DNA of 64,000 bases from Mesotaenium endlicherianum (lineage: Eukaryota > Streptophyta > Zygnematophyceae > Zygnematales > Mesotaeniaceae). Below, piece by piece: positions 17,755 to 24,937 of this stretch. Every line of letters begins with the position of its first letter. The stretch's first letter is position 1. The stretch spans positions 1-64,000 of the forward strand of contig WELA01004545.1 in assembly GCA_009602735.1 (NCBI GenBank), given 5' to 3'. A program made the position numbers and the translations under genes. Under the pieces are notes generated by a model. That model searched no databases, was not told the origin of the DNA, and saw only the letters and a list, made by a program, of their open reading frames with translations.

Positions 17755-18528
17755 ATGAAAATCATTGCAGTCATATCATTACTGATGTCTGGTCTTGTTG
17801 CGGCAGGTCAATCCACGATGCCCACCAGGAATCTCGAAGTGACTGCTAACAGAACCGTCAGCCTGATTTTCCCTTCATCCATTCATTCCGTTGACCGCGG
17901 CAGTGAACGAATCATCGTTCAAAAATCAACGGCTACTGTTCTTCGCGTAAAGGCTGATTCCGCGTTTGCCGATACCACCAACCTAACTGTGATTACTTCC
18001 GATGGCAAATTGTATTCATTCCTGGTATGGTACGCCCTTTCACCAAAAATATTGACGATTGATCTGGGCATTCACGACAATATCCTGAAGGATACTTTGC
18101 TCACGGCCTTCGCACTACGTGCGAAACAGGCAGGCAGCAGCTTGCATGGAATCAAGTATGCGGCTGGAAATGTGGTTTTACATGTTCCGGGTATCTATAC
18201 GAATGGTGAACAGATCGCACTTAAACTGCGTATCAGTAATCAATCATCACTTGGTTATGAGATTGGCGGCGTTCAAGCGGCGGTAGCAGGCGGACGTTCT
18301 AGTAAAAGGCGCGCAGTACAATCCCGTGATGTATCCATCCTGCTGACAGAAATGGAAGTACCAGTTGTACGCGAGAGACAATCCGGGCTGCTCGTGATCA
18401 TTCTCCCTAAAACGGATCTTACTCGGGGCCAGGCATTGCAGATTCTTGTACAAGAAAAGGGTAGTAGCAGACAACTCCTTGTAAGCGTCCCTAACAAATT
18501 TCTTATTAACGCAACACTGCTTAAATAG
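17755..18528 (+). CDS. traN: TraN, VirB9-like conjugation protein (DUF4138)
   Basis: The 257-residue product has a signal peptide (ends VAAGQ). It then shows the DUF4138/TraN pattern LEVTANRTVSLIFPSSIHSVDRGSERIIVQK, followed by DGKLYSFLVWYALSPKILTIDLG. These are VirB9-like outer-membrane-associated parts of the transfer channel. It is slightly shorter than usual. It is the last recognisable tra gene; traO, traP and traQ do not follow. Confidence 0.9.
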   Translation: MKIIAVISLLMSGLVAAGQSTMPTRNLEVTANRTVSLIFPSSIHSVDRGSERIIVQKSTATVLRVKADSAFADTTNLTVITSDGKLYSFLVWYALSPKILTIDLGIHDNILKDTLLTAFALRAKQAGSSLHGIKYAAGNVVLHVPGIYTNGEQIALKLRISNQSSLGYEIGGVQAAVAGGRSSKRRAVQSRDVSILLTEMEVPVVRERQSGLLVIILPKTDLTRGQALQILVQEKGSSRQLLVSVPNKFLINATLLK

Positions 18529-18534
18529 TTTACT

Positions 18535-20091
18535 ATGCATATTACTTCAGCGCATATACCCCGGATCGTTCAGTCACTTGCCAACGCACTACAGGATGGT
18601 AAAGATTGGCTTGCCTTCGACAGTGAGATACAACTTCTTTCCGTATACGATCTTAATTATTTTGACTCGGCTAACAAAGCGGCAGATTTTCAGTGGTTTA
18701 ACCACGGACAGGAAAAGGAGGTTACACTGCTGCCAGTGGAAGCACTCCTGACTTATGTGCGTGACCATGCACGGGATGAACTCCGTCAGGGAAGATCATT
18801 TTCGAGTATTGAGATCGATGATGAAAAGGTCTTAAGCTACTACGGCGATGTACAGTTCAATTACAAGGCGGCAGAATTAGAGCAATTGATGGACAGTTAT
18901 GACTGGAACCTAGTGTTTCCTGACTTGGGTGTGGATAGTGCCGCATTTGAAAACATAGAGGCAAAAATAGAGCACTCCACACTTGACTACCTGCTTGAAC
19001 AGCTTTCCGTTGTGTCCACATTCAACGAGCGCGGGCATGAGTGGGCGAAACAAATCATGGAGCGGCACTGGTCAGGTGGGCCTATGGAAAAACAGATACC
19101 TGATGTATTATCCGGAAAAATAGCACCATCGTTAATTAATCATCAACATAAAACAATTCCTATGACACAGAAAAATCTTGAGTACCTGCAAAACCAATTA
19201 AAAAGTGCAGGATTCACCGAAGCAGTATTTCCCGAGCTCGAAAAGAACATGAGAGAGGGGAAGGCAGTTTTCCAATTGCAGGACAACCAGACATTAGGAA
19301 AAGATCAATTGTCGTTTGTCCTGCATTTTGCGAAGTCCTCGCAGGAAGGCAATGACATGTATTTCTTCAACAAGTATGAGGCCACTCTGAAGAGTCAGAC
19401 AATTCACGCAACGCAAACTTTCTTCATCAACAACAAGGGGCAAAGCATCGATTTGCGCGAGGCGAATAACTTGCTGAACGGACGAAGCGTGTACAAAGAA
19501 GTGACGCCGAAAGAAGGTGACCGTTATAAAGCCTGGCTAAAACTGGATTTCGGCGAACGTGATGAGTACGGTAACAATAAAATGCAGTATTTCAACCAGC
19601 ATTACGGATTTGACCTGAAAGACGCCATCAGCAGACTGGAGCTCAAAGAAATGGGTAACCCGGAAAAGATGGAAGACTTAATACGGTCTTTGCAGCGTGG
19701 TGACCTAACGGCTGCCACCTTGCTGAAAGGAGGAAAGGAAATACCTGTACAGATCACTGCTGACCCAAAATATAAAACGCTGAAAATGTATGGGGAGGAA
19801 GGCAGCAAACTTTTTGTTCCGGGCGCGAAGCAGGAAACGAGGTATGGCAAGGCGCCGGTGGACCAGAAACGAGAAGCAGAAGGAACAGCAATGAAAGCCG
19901 GTGAGCAAATGACGGGGCACAATGCCGAGGAGACGCAACCCACAAAGAAACAAGAGCAACCTACAACTTTGGCTGAAGAGGGAGCGGCCACTGTCAATAA
20001 AAAAAAAGATCTGCTCCCTCCAAAAGTAAATGAGCATAATCTTCTTCCTAAAAATCGCGTGCGCCAGGGGAAAAGTCAGGGCATCGCATAA
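18535..20091 (+). CDS. Two-part accessory protein of the conjugative island
   Basis: The 518-residue product has an unrecognised N-terminal domain (residues 1 to about 205). It is followed by a region that begins at an internal Met (210, MTQKNLEYLQNQLKSAGF) and resembles stand-alone hypothetical proteins common on Bacteroidetes mobile elements (MYFFNKYEATL, then DLTAATLLKGGKEIPVQITADPKYKTLKMY, a DUF3945-like stretch). It looks like a fusion of two genes. The C-terminus is a disordered linker with two LLP-type motifs, ending LLPKNRVRQGKSQGIA. There is no signal peptide and no membrane segment. It probably acts in the cytoplasm, perhaps in DNA processing for transfer; function unknown. Confidence 0.6.
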   Translation: MHITSAHIPRIVQSLANALQDGKDWLAFDSEIQLLSVYDLNYFDSANKAADFQWFNHGQEKEVTLLPVEALLTYVRDHARDELRQGRSFSSIEIDDEKVLSYYGDVQFNYKAAELEQLMDSYDWNLVFPDLGVDSAAFENIEAKIEHSTLDYLLEQLSVVSTFNERGHEWAKQIMERHWSGGPMEKQIPDVLSGKIAPSLINHQHKTIPMTQKNLEYLQNQLKSAGFTEAVFPELEKNMREGKAVFQLQDNQTLGKDQLSFVLHFAKSSQEGNDMYFFNKYEATLKSQTIHATQTFFINNKGQSIDLREANNLLNGRSVYKEVTPKEGDRYKAWLKLDFGERDEYGNNKMQYFNQHYGFDLKDAISRLELKEMGNPEKMEDLIRSLQRGDLTAATLLKGGKEIPVQITADPKYKTLKMYGEEGSKLFVPGAKQETRYGKAPVDQKREAEGTAMKAGEQMTGHNAEETQPTKKQEQPTTLAEEGAATVNKKKDLLPPKVNEHNLLPKNRVRQGKSQGIA

Positions 20092-20100
20092 ACGTGGGAT

Positions 20101-20793
20101 ATGAGCGAGAAAAACATAGAGCAGCTCGCGACCCGGTTGGAATCATTGGGTTGCGAGCCTTCGATCCGGAGCCGGCTTGCGGCCTATGCCTGCTTCTCGC
20201 CGGCACAGTTTGAAATCAGACATGCCATGTCCATTGCGGATGTGCCCTGTGAGTTTTGGATCCATTGTACCAAAGGGGACCGTGGACTCTATGACTGCAT
20301 CTACTATACAGCGGTGCTTAAGCAAAAGCCTTCGGTTCCAGCAGGCATGGAGGTACTCGACGAGGCCATGGGCACAATTAACTGGGAGCGATTGTGGATG
20401 GCGCGTGAGGCTGGTTTGAATGGGGTAGATATTAATGCGACAAGGGCTGGGGAACTCTTCCAACAAATCATTGAGATTGATACGGATGGTGTATTTCGTT
20501 TCAGGCACTGGGCCGGAACTGCTCTTGAAGTGATGATTCCGCAACTGGCTGCCTTGAAATCACAGTACGAACTGGCCCAGCGGTTCTATCTTATGGTGGA
20601 CCAGGCGCCCATCCGTTTTGACGAGGCGCACCGCTTCCTTCAGAGCCGCTGGATGGAAAAAAGGATCAACGCTGAACGCAAACTACTGATAAAAAGTGAT
20701 CGTGGGGTACCAACAGATACCGGGGCGAAGGGCGGCAAACTACTTACCAAACGAACAAAGGCAAACCGTAAGCCCGGCCTGTTTAAGCAATGA
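20101..20793 (+). CDS. Hypothetical island protein with basic LLTK tail
   Basis: The 230-residue cytoplasmic protein has no recognised domain. The body is mainly helical (EQLATRLESLGCEPSIRSRLAAYACFSP, then a VPCEFWIHCTKGDRGLYDCIYYTAVLK segment). It ends in a low-complexity basic tail, KLLTKRTKANRKPGLFKQ, similar in layout to tails on three other island proteins. It lies 9 bases after the preceding gene and overlaps the next by 4 bases, so it is part of one operon. Confidence 0.6.
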   Translation: MSEKNIEQLATRLESLGCEPSIRSRLAAYACFSPAQFEIRHAMSIADVPCEFWIHCTKGDRGLYDCIYYTAVLKQKPSVPAGMEVLDEAMGTINWERLWMAREAGLNGVDINATRAGELFQQIIEIDTDGVFRFRHWAGTALEVMIPQLAALKSQYELAQRFYLMVDQAPIRFDEAHRFLQSRWMEKRINAERKLLIKSDRGVPTDTGAKGGKLLTKRTKANRKPGLFKQ

Positions 20794-21059
20794 GCTTGAC
20801 CGCGTTTTTTGAGACGATTGAGGATGATCCCCGGATCACCACTGCGCACATCAGCGTATACCTGGCCATGCTGAGTGAGTTTCAGGCTGCCGGAGCCTGT
20901 GATCTTCTTCTGCTCAATCGGACGAGGATCATGCAACTGGCGAAAATAAGCGCCCGTTCAACCTATGACCGCGTTATTCATGACCTGGATGTCTTTGGTT
21001 ATATTCAATACCATCCGGATTTTGGAGGGAACAGCACCATTAAATTCAACAAGCTATAA
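20790..21059 (+). CDS. Small winged-helix-like protein
   Basis: The 89-residue product contains a helix-turn-helix (LLLNRTRIMQLAKISARSTYDRVIHDLDVFGYIQYHPDFGG) whose ending has the wing-like beta pair seen in MarR/replication-initiator type winged helices. It could regulate the operon or act in replication or excision of the element. Its start overlaps the upstream stop (ATGA). Confidence 0.6.
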   Translation: MSLTAFFETIEDDPRITTAHISVYLAMLSEFQAAGACDLLLLNRTRIMQLAKISARSTYDRVIHDLDVFGYIQYHPDFGGNSTIKFNKL

Positions 21060-21064
21060 GGAGG
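21059..21064 (+). promoter_or_regulatory. Strong Shine-Dalgarno site AGGAGG
   Basis: AGGAGG stands 4 bases before the ATG at 21069. Shine-Dalgarno sites are rare in Bacteroidota, so this is unusual for the window and helps fix the start. It overlaps the last base of the upstream stop codon. Confidence 0.7.
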
Positions 21065-21068
21065 CAAT

Positions 21069-21338
21069 ATGGGAATTGATATTGTAACGAAGGATGACCT
21101 TCTTGTTTTTAGAAATGGGTTGCTTGCTGATTTGCGTCAGTTAATCAGTGAGGCGATGCGGCAAATACCGGAATCACCGGAAGGGTATAAGACTAAGCAT
21201 GTGAGGCTGATTCTTGGATGTTCGGTAAATAAGCTAGTGTCACTGCGGATTGCACGGAAAATACGTGTGAAAAAGGTCGGAGGGACCCTTTATTATAATA
21301 AGCAAGATGTGAAGAAATTGGTGCAGGAGGTGTATTGA
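21069..21338 (+). CDS. Excisionase-like HTH protein
   Basis: The 89-residue product has an N-terminal helix and a C-terminal MerR/excisionase-type fold (HVRLILGCSVNKLVSLRIARKIRVKKVGGTLYYNKQDVKKLV). Bacteroidetes integrative elements usually carry one or two such proteins that steer the integrase toward excision. The start is well supported by a Shine-Dalgarno site. A role as recombination directionality factor is inference. Confidence 0.65.
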   Translation: MGIDIVTKDDLLVFRNGLLADLRQLISEAMRQIPESPEGYKTKHVRLILGCSVNKLVSLRIARKIRVKKVGGTLYYNKQDVKKLVQEVY

Positions 21339-21410
21339 CATCTGTTTTGGGAATTAAATGCTTGATAATAAGTTCAATAATAAAGAAAACAATATTTATT
21401 AACTTCGTCC

Positions 21411-21424
21411 CGGATTCAAATCCG
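21411..21424 (+). promoter_or_regulatory. Palindrome before the MNT-HEPN operon
   Basis: CGGAT-tcaa-ATCCG is a perfect palindrome ending 7 bases before the MNT start codon, after an AT-rich stretch. It fits an operator for a toxin-antitoxin operon. It also looks like the T-arm of a tRNA (GATTCAAATC), so a tRNA relic is an alternative. Confidence 0.4.
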
Positions 21425-21431
21425 ATCTGGC

Positions 21432-21749
21432 ATGACAAAAGAAGAGACTTATAATATTATTCGCACTACAGTGTTTTCCGCGCTGCCGGATTCGCGTATC
21501 CTTTTGTTTGGCTCACAAGCGAAAGGTACAGCAGATACACAAAGTGATTATGATCTCCTTGTCATCACTAAAAAGAAGATGGACCGTGAGAAGAGACTGA
21601 ATATTCTTGCCAAACTCAACCGGGATCTCGTCAGGGCAATCCATGCTCCGGTAGACGTATTAATGAAAAGTGAAGGTGAGGCAAAGATTGATCAACAACT
21701 CCCAGGACACATTATTCAAACTGCCTTCCGCGAAGGTGTTTTCCTATGA
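21432..21749 (+). CDS. MNT-domain nucleotidyltransferase antitoxin (MntA-like)
   Basis: The 105-residue product is a minimal nucleotidyltransferase with the motif GS-x10-DxD (LFGSQAKGTADTQSDYDLLVI). MntA antitoxins silence their HEPN partners by attaching AMP to a tyrosine (type VII toxin-antitoxin). The gene overlaps the HEPN gene by 4 bases, so production of the two is coupled. It has no basic tail. Confidence 0.88.
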   Translation: MTKEETYNIIRTTVFSALPDSRILLFGSQAKGTADTQSDYDLLVITKKKMDREKRLNILAKLNRDLVRAIHAPVDVLMKSEGEAKIDQQLPGHIIQTAFREGVFL

Positions 21750-22300
21750 CTCCGGAAACAGAAAAATATATACGTGACTGGCTGGAAATAGCCGAACATG
21801 ATCTCGTTAGTGCACAGCGACTGATTGAAATTGAACCCTATATATTGGATACTGCGTGCTTTCACTGCCAGCAATCTGTAGAAAAAAATCTGAAAGCTTT
21901 TCTTGTAGCAAACGGAATTGAGCCGGAGCGTACCCATAATATTTCTTACCTCTTGGTTGAATGCGGTAAGTTCGACGGAGTTTTTGATTCAATCGATGAA
22001 AAAAGACTGGATACGTTTGCCGTTGTAATCAGGTATCCACACTCTGCAGAACTTCCAACAATTGATGAGGCAAGGGAGTTATTTGAACTTGCAAAATCAA
22101 TTAAAGGAATTGTCCTCGACCGTATCGGGAAGGTGATGAAATTGCCCATTGTAGAATCAAAGCCTTCAATGAACTCAGGTTCAGAAAAATTGCTATCGAA
22201 GAAAGTAAAATCAGACAATCCACTTCTTTCAAAAAAGAAAGCTGGAGAAAGCCTTCTGCCGAAAAATCGTGTAAGAAATTCAAAAGGGAAGAGATTATAA
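21746..22300 (+). CDS. HEPN-domain toxin with basic C-terminal tail
   Basis: The 184-residue product has a HEPN domain in the first 130 or so residues (CFHCQQSVEKNLKAFLVANGIE, a later His, and IRYPHSAELPTIDEAREL). HEPN proteins of such pairs are RNases or tRNA-targeting toxins. After residue about 134 comes an added lysine-rich tail of about 50 residues with three LL-x-K units (KLLSKKVKS, PLLSKKKAG, SLLPKNRVRNSKG). Family members without the tail are about 130 residues, so the tail is an extension. The gene appears whole. Confidence 0.85.
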   Translation: MTPETEKYIRDWLEIAEHDLVSAQRLIEIEPYILDTACFHCQQSVEKNLKAFLVANGIEPERTHNISYLLVECGKFDGVFDSIDEKRLDTFAVVIRYPHSAELPTIDEARELFELAKSIKGIVLDRIGKVMKLPIVESKPSMNSGSEKLLSKKVKSDNPLLSKKKAGESLLPKNRVRNSKGKRL

Positions 22301-22465
22301 GAACGTGATCTACATGGCGTAGGTGGTCAACTTGTACTCTATTAAAGGAAAACTATCGAGCGAAATGCCGAAAAATGTATTGCTAACGTGTAGCATTTCA
22401 TACTGAGTGCGAAAATAATTGTATTGCTGTTTAGTGAAGATTCTAGAATTATATAGCTAATAGTT

Positions 22466-22717
22466 ATGGAAAGAGGTGACGAAAGAATAATGATGAAAGC
22501 TATTGCTTTGTGTTTCAAACCTTATTTGAAACCTGAAGAAGCGCAGATATATTGTAATCTGGGAAGAACACAACTGGCAAAGCGGTGTGAGGAGTTTCTT
22601 TTATTTAAGAATAACAGTGGTTATTATAAAAGGGAAGATCTTGACAAAATGATGTCAGGTGAATCTTCCCCTTTGCTGAATGCGATAAGTTTTCAGTCGC
22701 CTAAGGTTAAGAAATAG
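22466..22717 (+). CDS. Small excisionase-like protein beside the integrase
   Basis: The 83-residue product holds a MerR-like fold (LKPEEAQIYCNLGRTQLAKRCEEFLLFKNNSGYYKREDLDKMMSG), as in Bacteroidetes excisionases. It runs toward the integrase gene, and the last 25 bases of the two genes overlap on opposite strands. A later start at 22490 is possible. The 165 bases before it are AT-rich with no clear promoter box. Confidence 0.6.
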   Translation: MERGDERIMMKAIALCFKPYLKPEEAQIYCNLGRTQLAKRCEEFLLFKNNSGYYKREDLDKMMSGESSPLLNAISFQSPKVKK

Positions 22718-23802
22718 GGCAGGGCGTCCGGCGATGGAAGCTTGCTGATAGTTGCCTGCTGATCTTTTGGACGATGCCGCTTATAAACTCTGTTTACCTG
22801 CTTGGTGGTAGTGTGACCTAACAAATATGCCACTGTTGCGCTGTCAACATTTTTATCTTGCAAGAGAACAGAAAAACTTAGCCGGGCACATGACCAGGTT
22901 ATTGCTTTATTTAGCCCAGCATCAGTTGCCCATATCCCTAACATTTTGTTGGCTCCATTTGCAGTTGGCAGCGCAAATACTAATTCGGGAACTGTGGCAT
23001 TATTCGTCGCTTTATTTTTTTGTACTTTCAAAATCTTTTGCGCAATCGGATGCAGGGTGATAACAACAGGATGTCCGGTTTTGCTTTGGATTAATCTTGT
23101 TGTTAATGAACTGTCCTTGACATCCGCCCATTTCAATTGCGAAACATCTATCCAACGCAAACCCGTGTAAAGACAAAAAATAAACGCCTGACTGATTTCT
23201 TCATTGTGGCAAGGAGTAGTCAGCAAGGCAAGATAATCTTCCACTTCAATAATTTCTTTTAGCGCTACCGATGGATTAGCGGTAGCACTTACATTTTCCG
23301 CGGGATTTTCAAGGAAGTATTTTTCTTTTGTCGCGGCATTGACCACCCATTTAAACCGGGCAAAATAGTTTTGAGGTGTTTCGCCAGTTAAACAGTCTAA
23401 AAGATATTTTCGGAACCGCTTACAAAAATCCTCCGTTATTTCCTTCGGAGCGATAAAATCCCTGCCTATGAACTTCTTGAACTTTGCAAGGCTGCATGGC
23501 AGGTGCCTGTTATCCTCAGACTTGTGGTTCTTCACGTATTCTTCATAAAAATCCAGGAAATTGGCCTTAAACTTATGTTGGGGAATATACGGGGTGCCGA
23601 TGGCTTGTTGTTCTATAATGGCTTGTCCCTTTTTAATTTCCAGCAATTTCAGTGCTTCCACATTGTGATTTTTTTGCACTTGGTCTTTTGGACGCTTGTA
23701 AATAAAAATGCCGGTAGAAGGTCGTTGACCTTTTTCCCGCCCCAGATCATAATAGAAGAATATTTTATCTCCTTTTTTATTCGGAATCTTCAACAAATTC
23801 AT
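22693..23802 (-). CDS. Tyrosine recombinase (integrase) of the island
   Basis: The 369-residue product has an N-terminal arm-binding and SAM-like core-binding region, then a catalytic domain with box I Arg (TGLRW), the beta-hairpin Lys (QSKTGH), box II Arg in TWSCARLSFS, the box III His (LLGH) and the Tyr nucleophile (RVYKRH). At the usual H-x-x-R position Ser stands in place of His (SCAR). The gene points away from the adjacent tRNA-Leu. It most likely integrates the element, perhaps into the tRNA 3' end. Confidence 0.88.
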   Translation of the reverse strand: MNLLKIPNKKGDKIFFYYDLGREKGQRPSTGIFIYKRPKDQVQKNHNVEALKLLEIKKGQAIIEQQAIGTPYIPQHKFKANFLDFYEEYVKNHKSEDNRHLPCSLAKFKKFIGRDFIAPKEITEDFCKRFRKYLLDCLTGETPQNYFARFKWVVNAATKEKYFLENPAENVSATANPSVALKEIIEVEDYLALLTTPCHNEEISQAFIFCLYTGLRWIDVSQLKWADVKDSSLTTRLIQSKTGHPVVITLHPIAQKILKVQKNKATNNATVPELVFALPTANGANKMLGIWATDAGLNKAITWSCARLSFSVLLQDKNVDSATVAYLLGHTTTKQVNRVYKRHRPKDQQATISKLPSPDALPYFLTLGD

Positions 23803-24182
23803 AACTGCACGTTTTTAAAGGTCATATAATCTCCGTTCAATCTGTGTACCTCATCGTGCAATTCACGCCACTTATTATGGAGTTGCGAACACGTTTTTTT
23901 TCCGCCGGTAAAAAGCGGGAAAAGTCTGTCAAAAACAGACAGAAAATAATTTGAAAAGCTACTCGGATCGCACTGCGCTTTCGTCACCGGCAATCTGTCA
24001 TAGCAAGTTGATGAAATGCCATACAGGCGTGAATTTCGGCGTGATTGTAATGCTTGGTGGGTAGCTGTTTTAGAAGCATTTTTCCTCCCAAAAAAGTCTG
24101 TCATTTGGTCTGTCATTTTTCTGTCAACAATAGTGGGAGAATGCGGTAAAATGAGGTAGAAATCGACAGACCTTAAAAACAA
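23803..24182. other. Iteron-rich region between integrase and tRNA-Leu
   Basis: No convincing gene is present; a minus-strand frame of 131 codons has no recognisable content. The region contains TCTGTCA at 23925, 23994, 24097, 24109 and 24120 on the plus strand and GACAGA (its inverse) at 23938 and 24165. Repeated short motifs next to an integrase and a tRNA fit arm-type integrase or excisionase sites of an attachment region. Confidence 0.55.
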
Positions 24183-24215
24183 AAAAGGCTGCAAATCAGT
24201 GATTTACAACCTTTT
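24183..24215 (-). terminator. Terminator of tRNA-Leu
   Basis: Read on the minus strand, AAAAGGTTGTAAATCA and TGATTTGCAGCCTTTT form a 16-base hairpin with two mismatches and a one-base loop, followed by T-rich sequence. It lies 15 bases past the tRNA 3' end. It may also mark the boundary of the integrated element. Confidence 0.7.
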
Positions 24216-24230
24216 CATATTTTGTTTGAG

Positions 24231-24314
24231 TGCCCAGAACAGGAATCGAACCTGCACTACCTTGCGATAACCAGATTTTGAGTCTAGCGCGTCTACCAGT
24301 TCCGCCATCTGGGC
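24231..24314 (-). tRNA. tRNA-Leu (anticodon CAA)
   Basis: The acceptor stem GCCCAGA/TCTGGGC closes an 84-base cloverleaf with a long variable arm, as expected for class II tRNA-Leu. The anticodon loop is CTCAAAA, giving anticodon CAA, and the T-loop region is GGTTCGATTCC. The 3' end faces the integrase gene, the usual layout for integration at a tRNA 3' end. CCA is not encoded. I saw no second copy of its 3' end in the gaps to the left. Confidence 0.93.
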
Positions 24315-24370
24315 TTGGGAATGGGGTGCAATATTACGTAAGGAATTGGTATGAGCAAAATCTTTTGAAA

Positions 24371-24397
24371 GATCCCTCGGCTGCGCTCGGGATGACG
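24371..24397 (+). repeat. Partial REP-like repeat copy
   Basis: GATCCCTCGGCTGCGCTCGG followed by GATGACG matches the right part of the longer repeats at 34055, 40280, 46198 and 56441. Only this half is present, between the tRNA and hscB. Confidence 0.7.
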
Positions 24398-24403
24398 TGT
24401 AAG

Positions 24404-24907
24404 TTATGCCCGGGATGATGTTAACCTGTCCAGGTACTTTTTTTTAAAATAGTATTCCTTCACTTGCAACAACTCTTCTTCGGAAGTAACACCCTCCTGA
24501 TAATTTGCCATAATTTTTTTAACAGGTTCATAGATATCTTTTTTTAACTGATCAATTGCACTGGTTACGGATTGTAGCGCACCGGCATCTCCATCGGCTT
24601 CCATAACCAGCTCATTCAACTCCATCATTTCCATGAGAAAAGCGGGCGATAGCTCGTATTTCTCCTCCTCCTGCAATAAACCTTTCAACTGTAACACATA
24701 ACGTATGGTTTCTTCCGGGTTCTTCAATATCCTGAAGCCCTTGTTTACCTGGGAAGACAGTTCCAGGGCCTCCAATTGATCGGCTTCCGGCGCCTGCGCA
24801 AAGCGGTCGGGATGGTATTTTTTCTGCAGGGCAAAGTATTTGTCACTGAGTCCTGCTGAAGGCACCTGCAAAGCCACCGGGATATCAAATAACTCGAAAT
24901 AATTCAT
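24404..24907 (-). CDS. hscB: HscB, Fe-S assembly co-chaperone
   Basis: The 167-residue product starts MNYFELFDIPVALQVPS, has the J-domain HPD motif (KKYHPDRF) near residue 31 and a C-terminal three-helix domain that binds the scaffold protein. HscB brings the Fe-S scaffold to the Hsp70 HscA. An upstream frame extends to 25069, but ATG 24907 begins the conserved domain and lies 17 bases past a TAnnTTTG box. It is divergent from the dehydrogenase gene. Confidence 0.85.
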   Translation of the reverse strand: MNYFELFDIPVALQVPSAGLSDKYFALQKKYHPDRFAQAPEADQLEALELSSQVNKGFRILKNPEETIRYVLQLKGLLQEEEKYELSPAFLMEMMELNELVMEADGDAGALQSVTSAIDQLKKDIYEPVKKIMANYQEGVTSEEELLQVKEYYFKKKYLDRLTSSRA

Positions 24908-24924
24908 ATCTCTTATCTTGCCTG

Positions 24925-24932
24925 CAAATGTA
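24925..24932 (-). promoter_or_regulatory. Promoter -7 element of hscB
   Basis: On the minus strand the sequence is TACATTTG, an exact TAnnTTTG match, 17 bases before the hscB start codon. No clear -33 box was checked beyond the adjacent divergent gene. Confidence 0.55.
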
Positions 24933-24937
24933 AACCA

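Noticed and set aside
21411-21431. A functional tRNA gene before MNT
   Set aside because: Only a T-arm-like palindrome is present; no acceptor stem, D-arm or anticodon arm can be folded upstream.
23799-24194. Minus-strand frame of 131 codons between integrase and tRNA
   Set aside because: No family resemblance, overlaps the integrase start, and its MTDQMTD repeat is explained by the TCTGTCA iterons.
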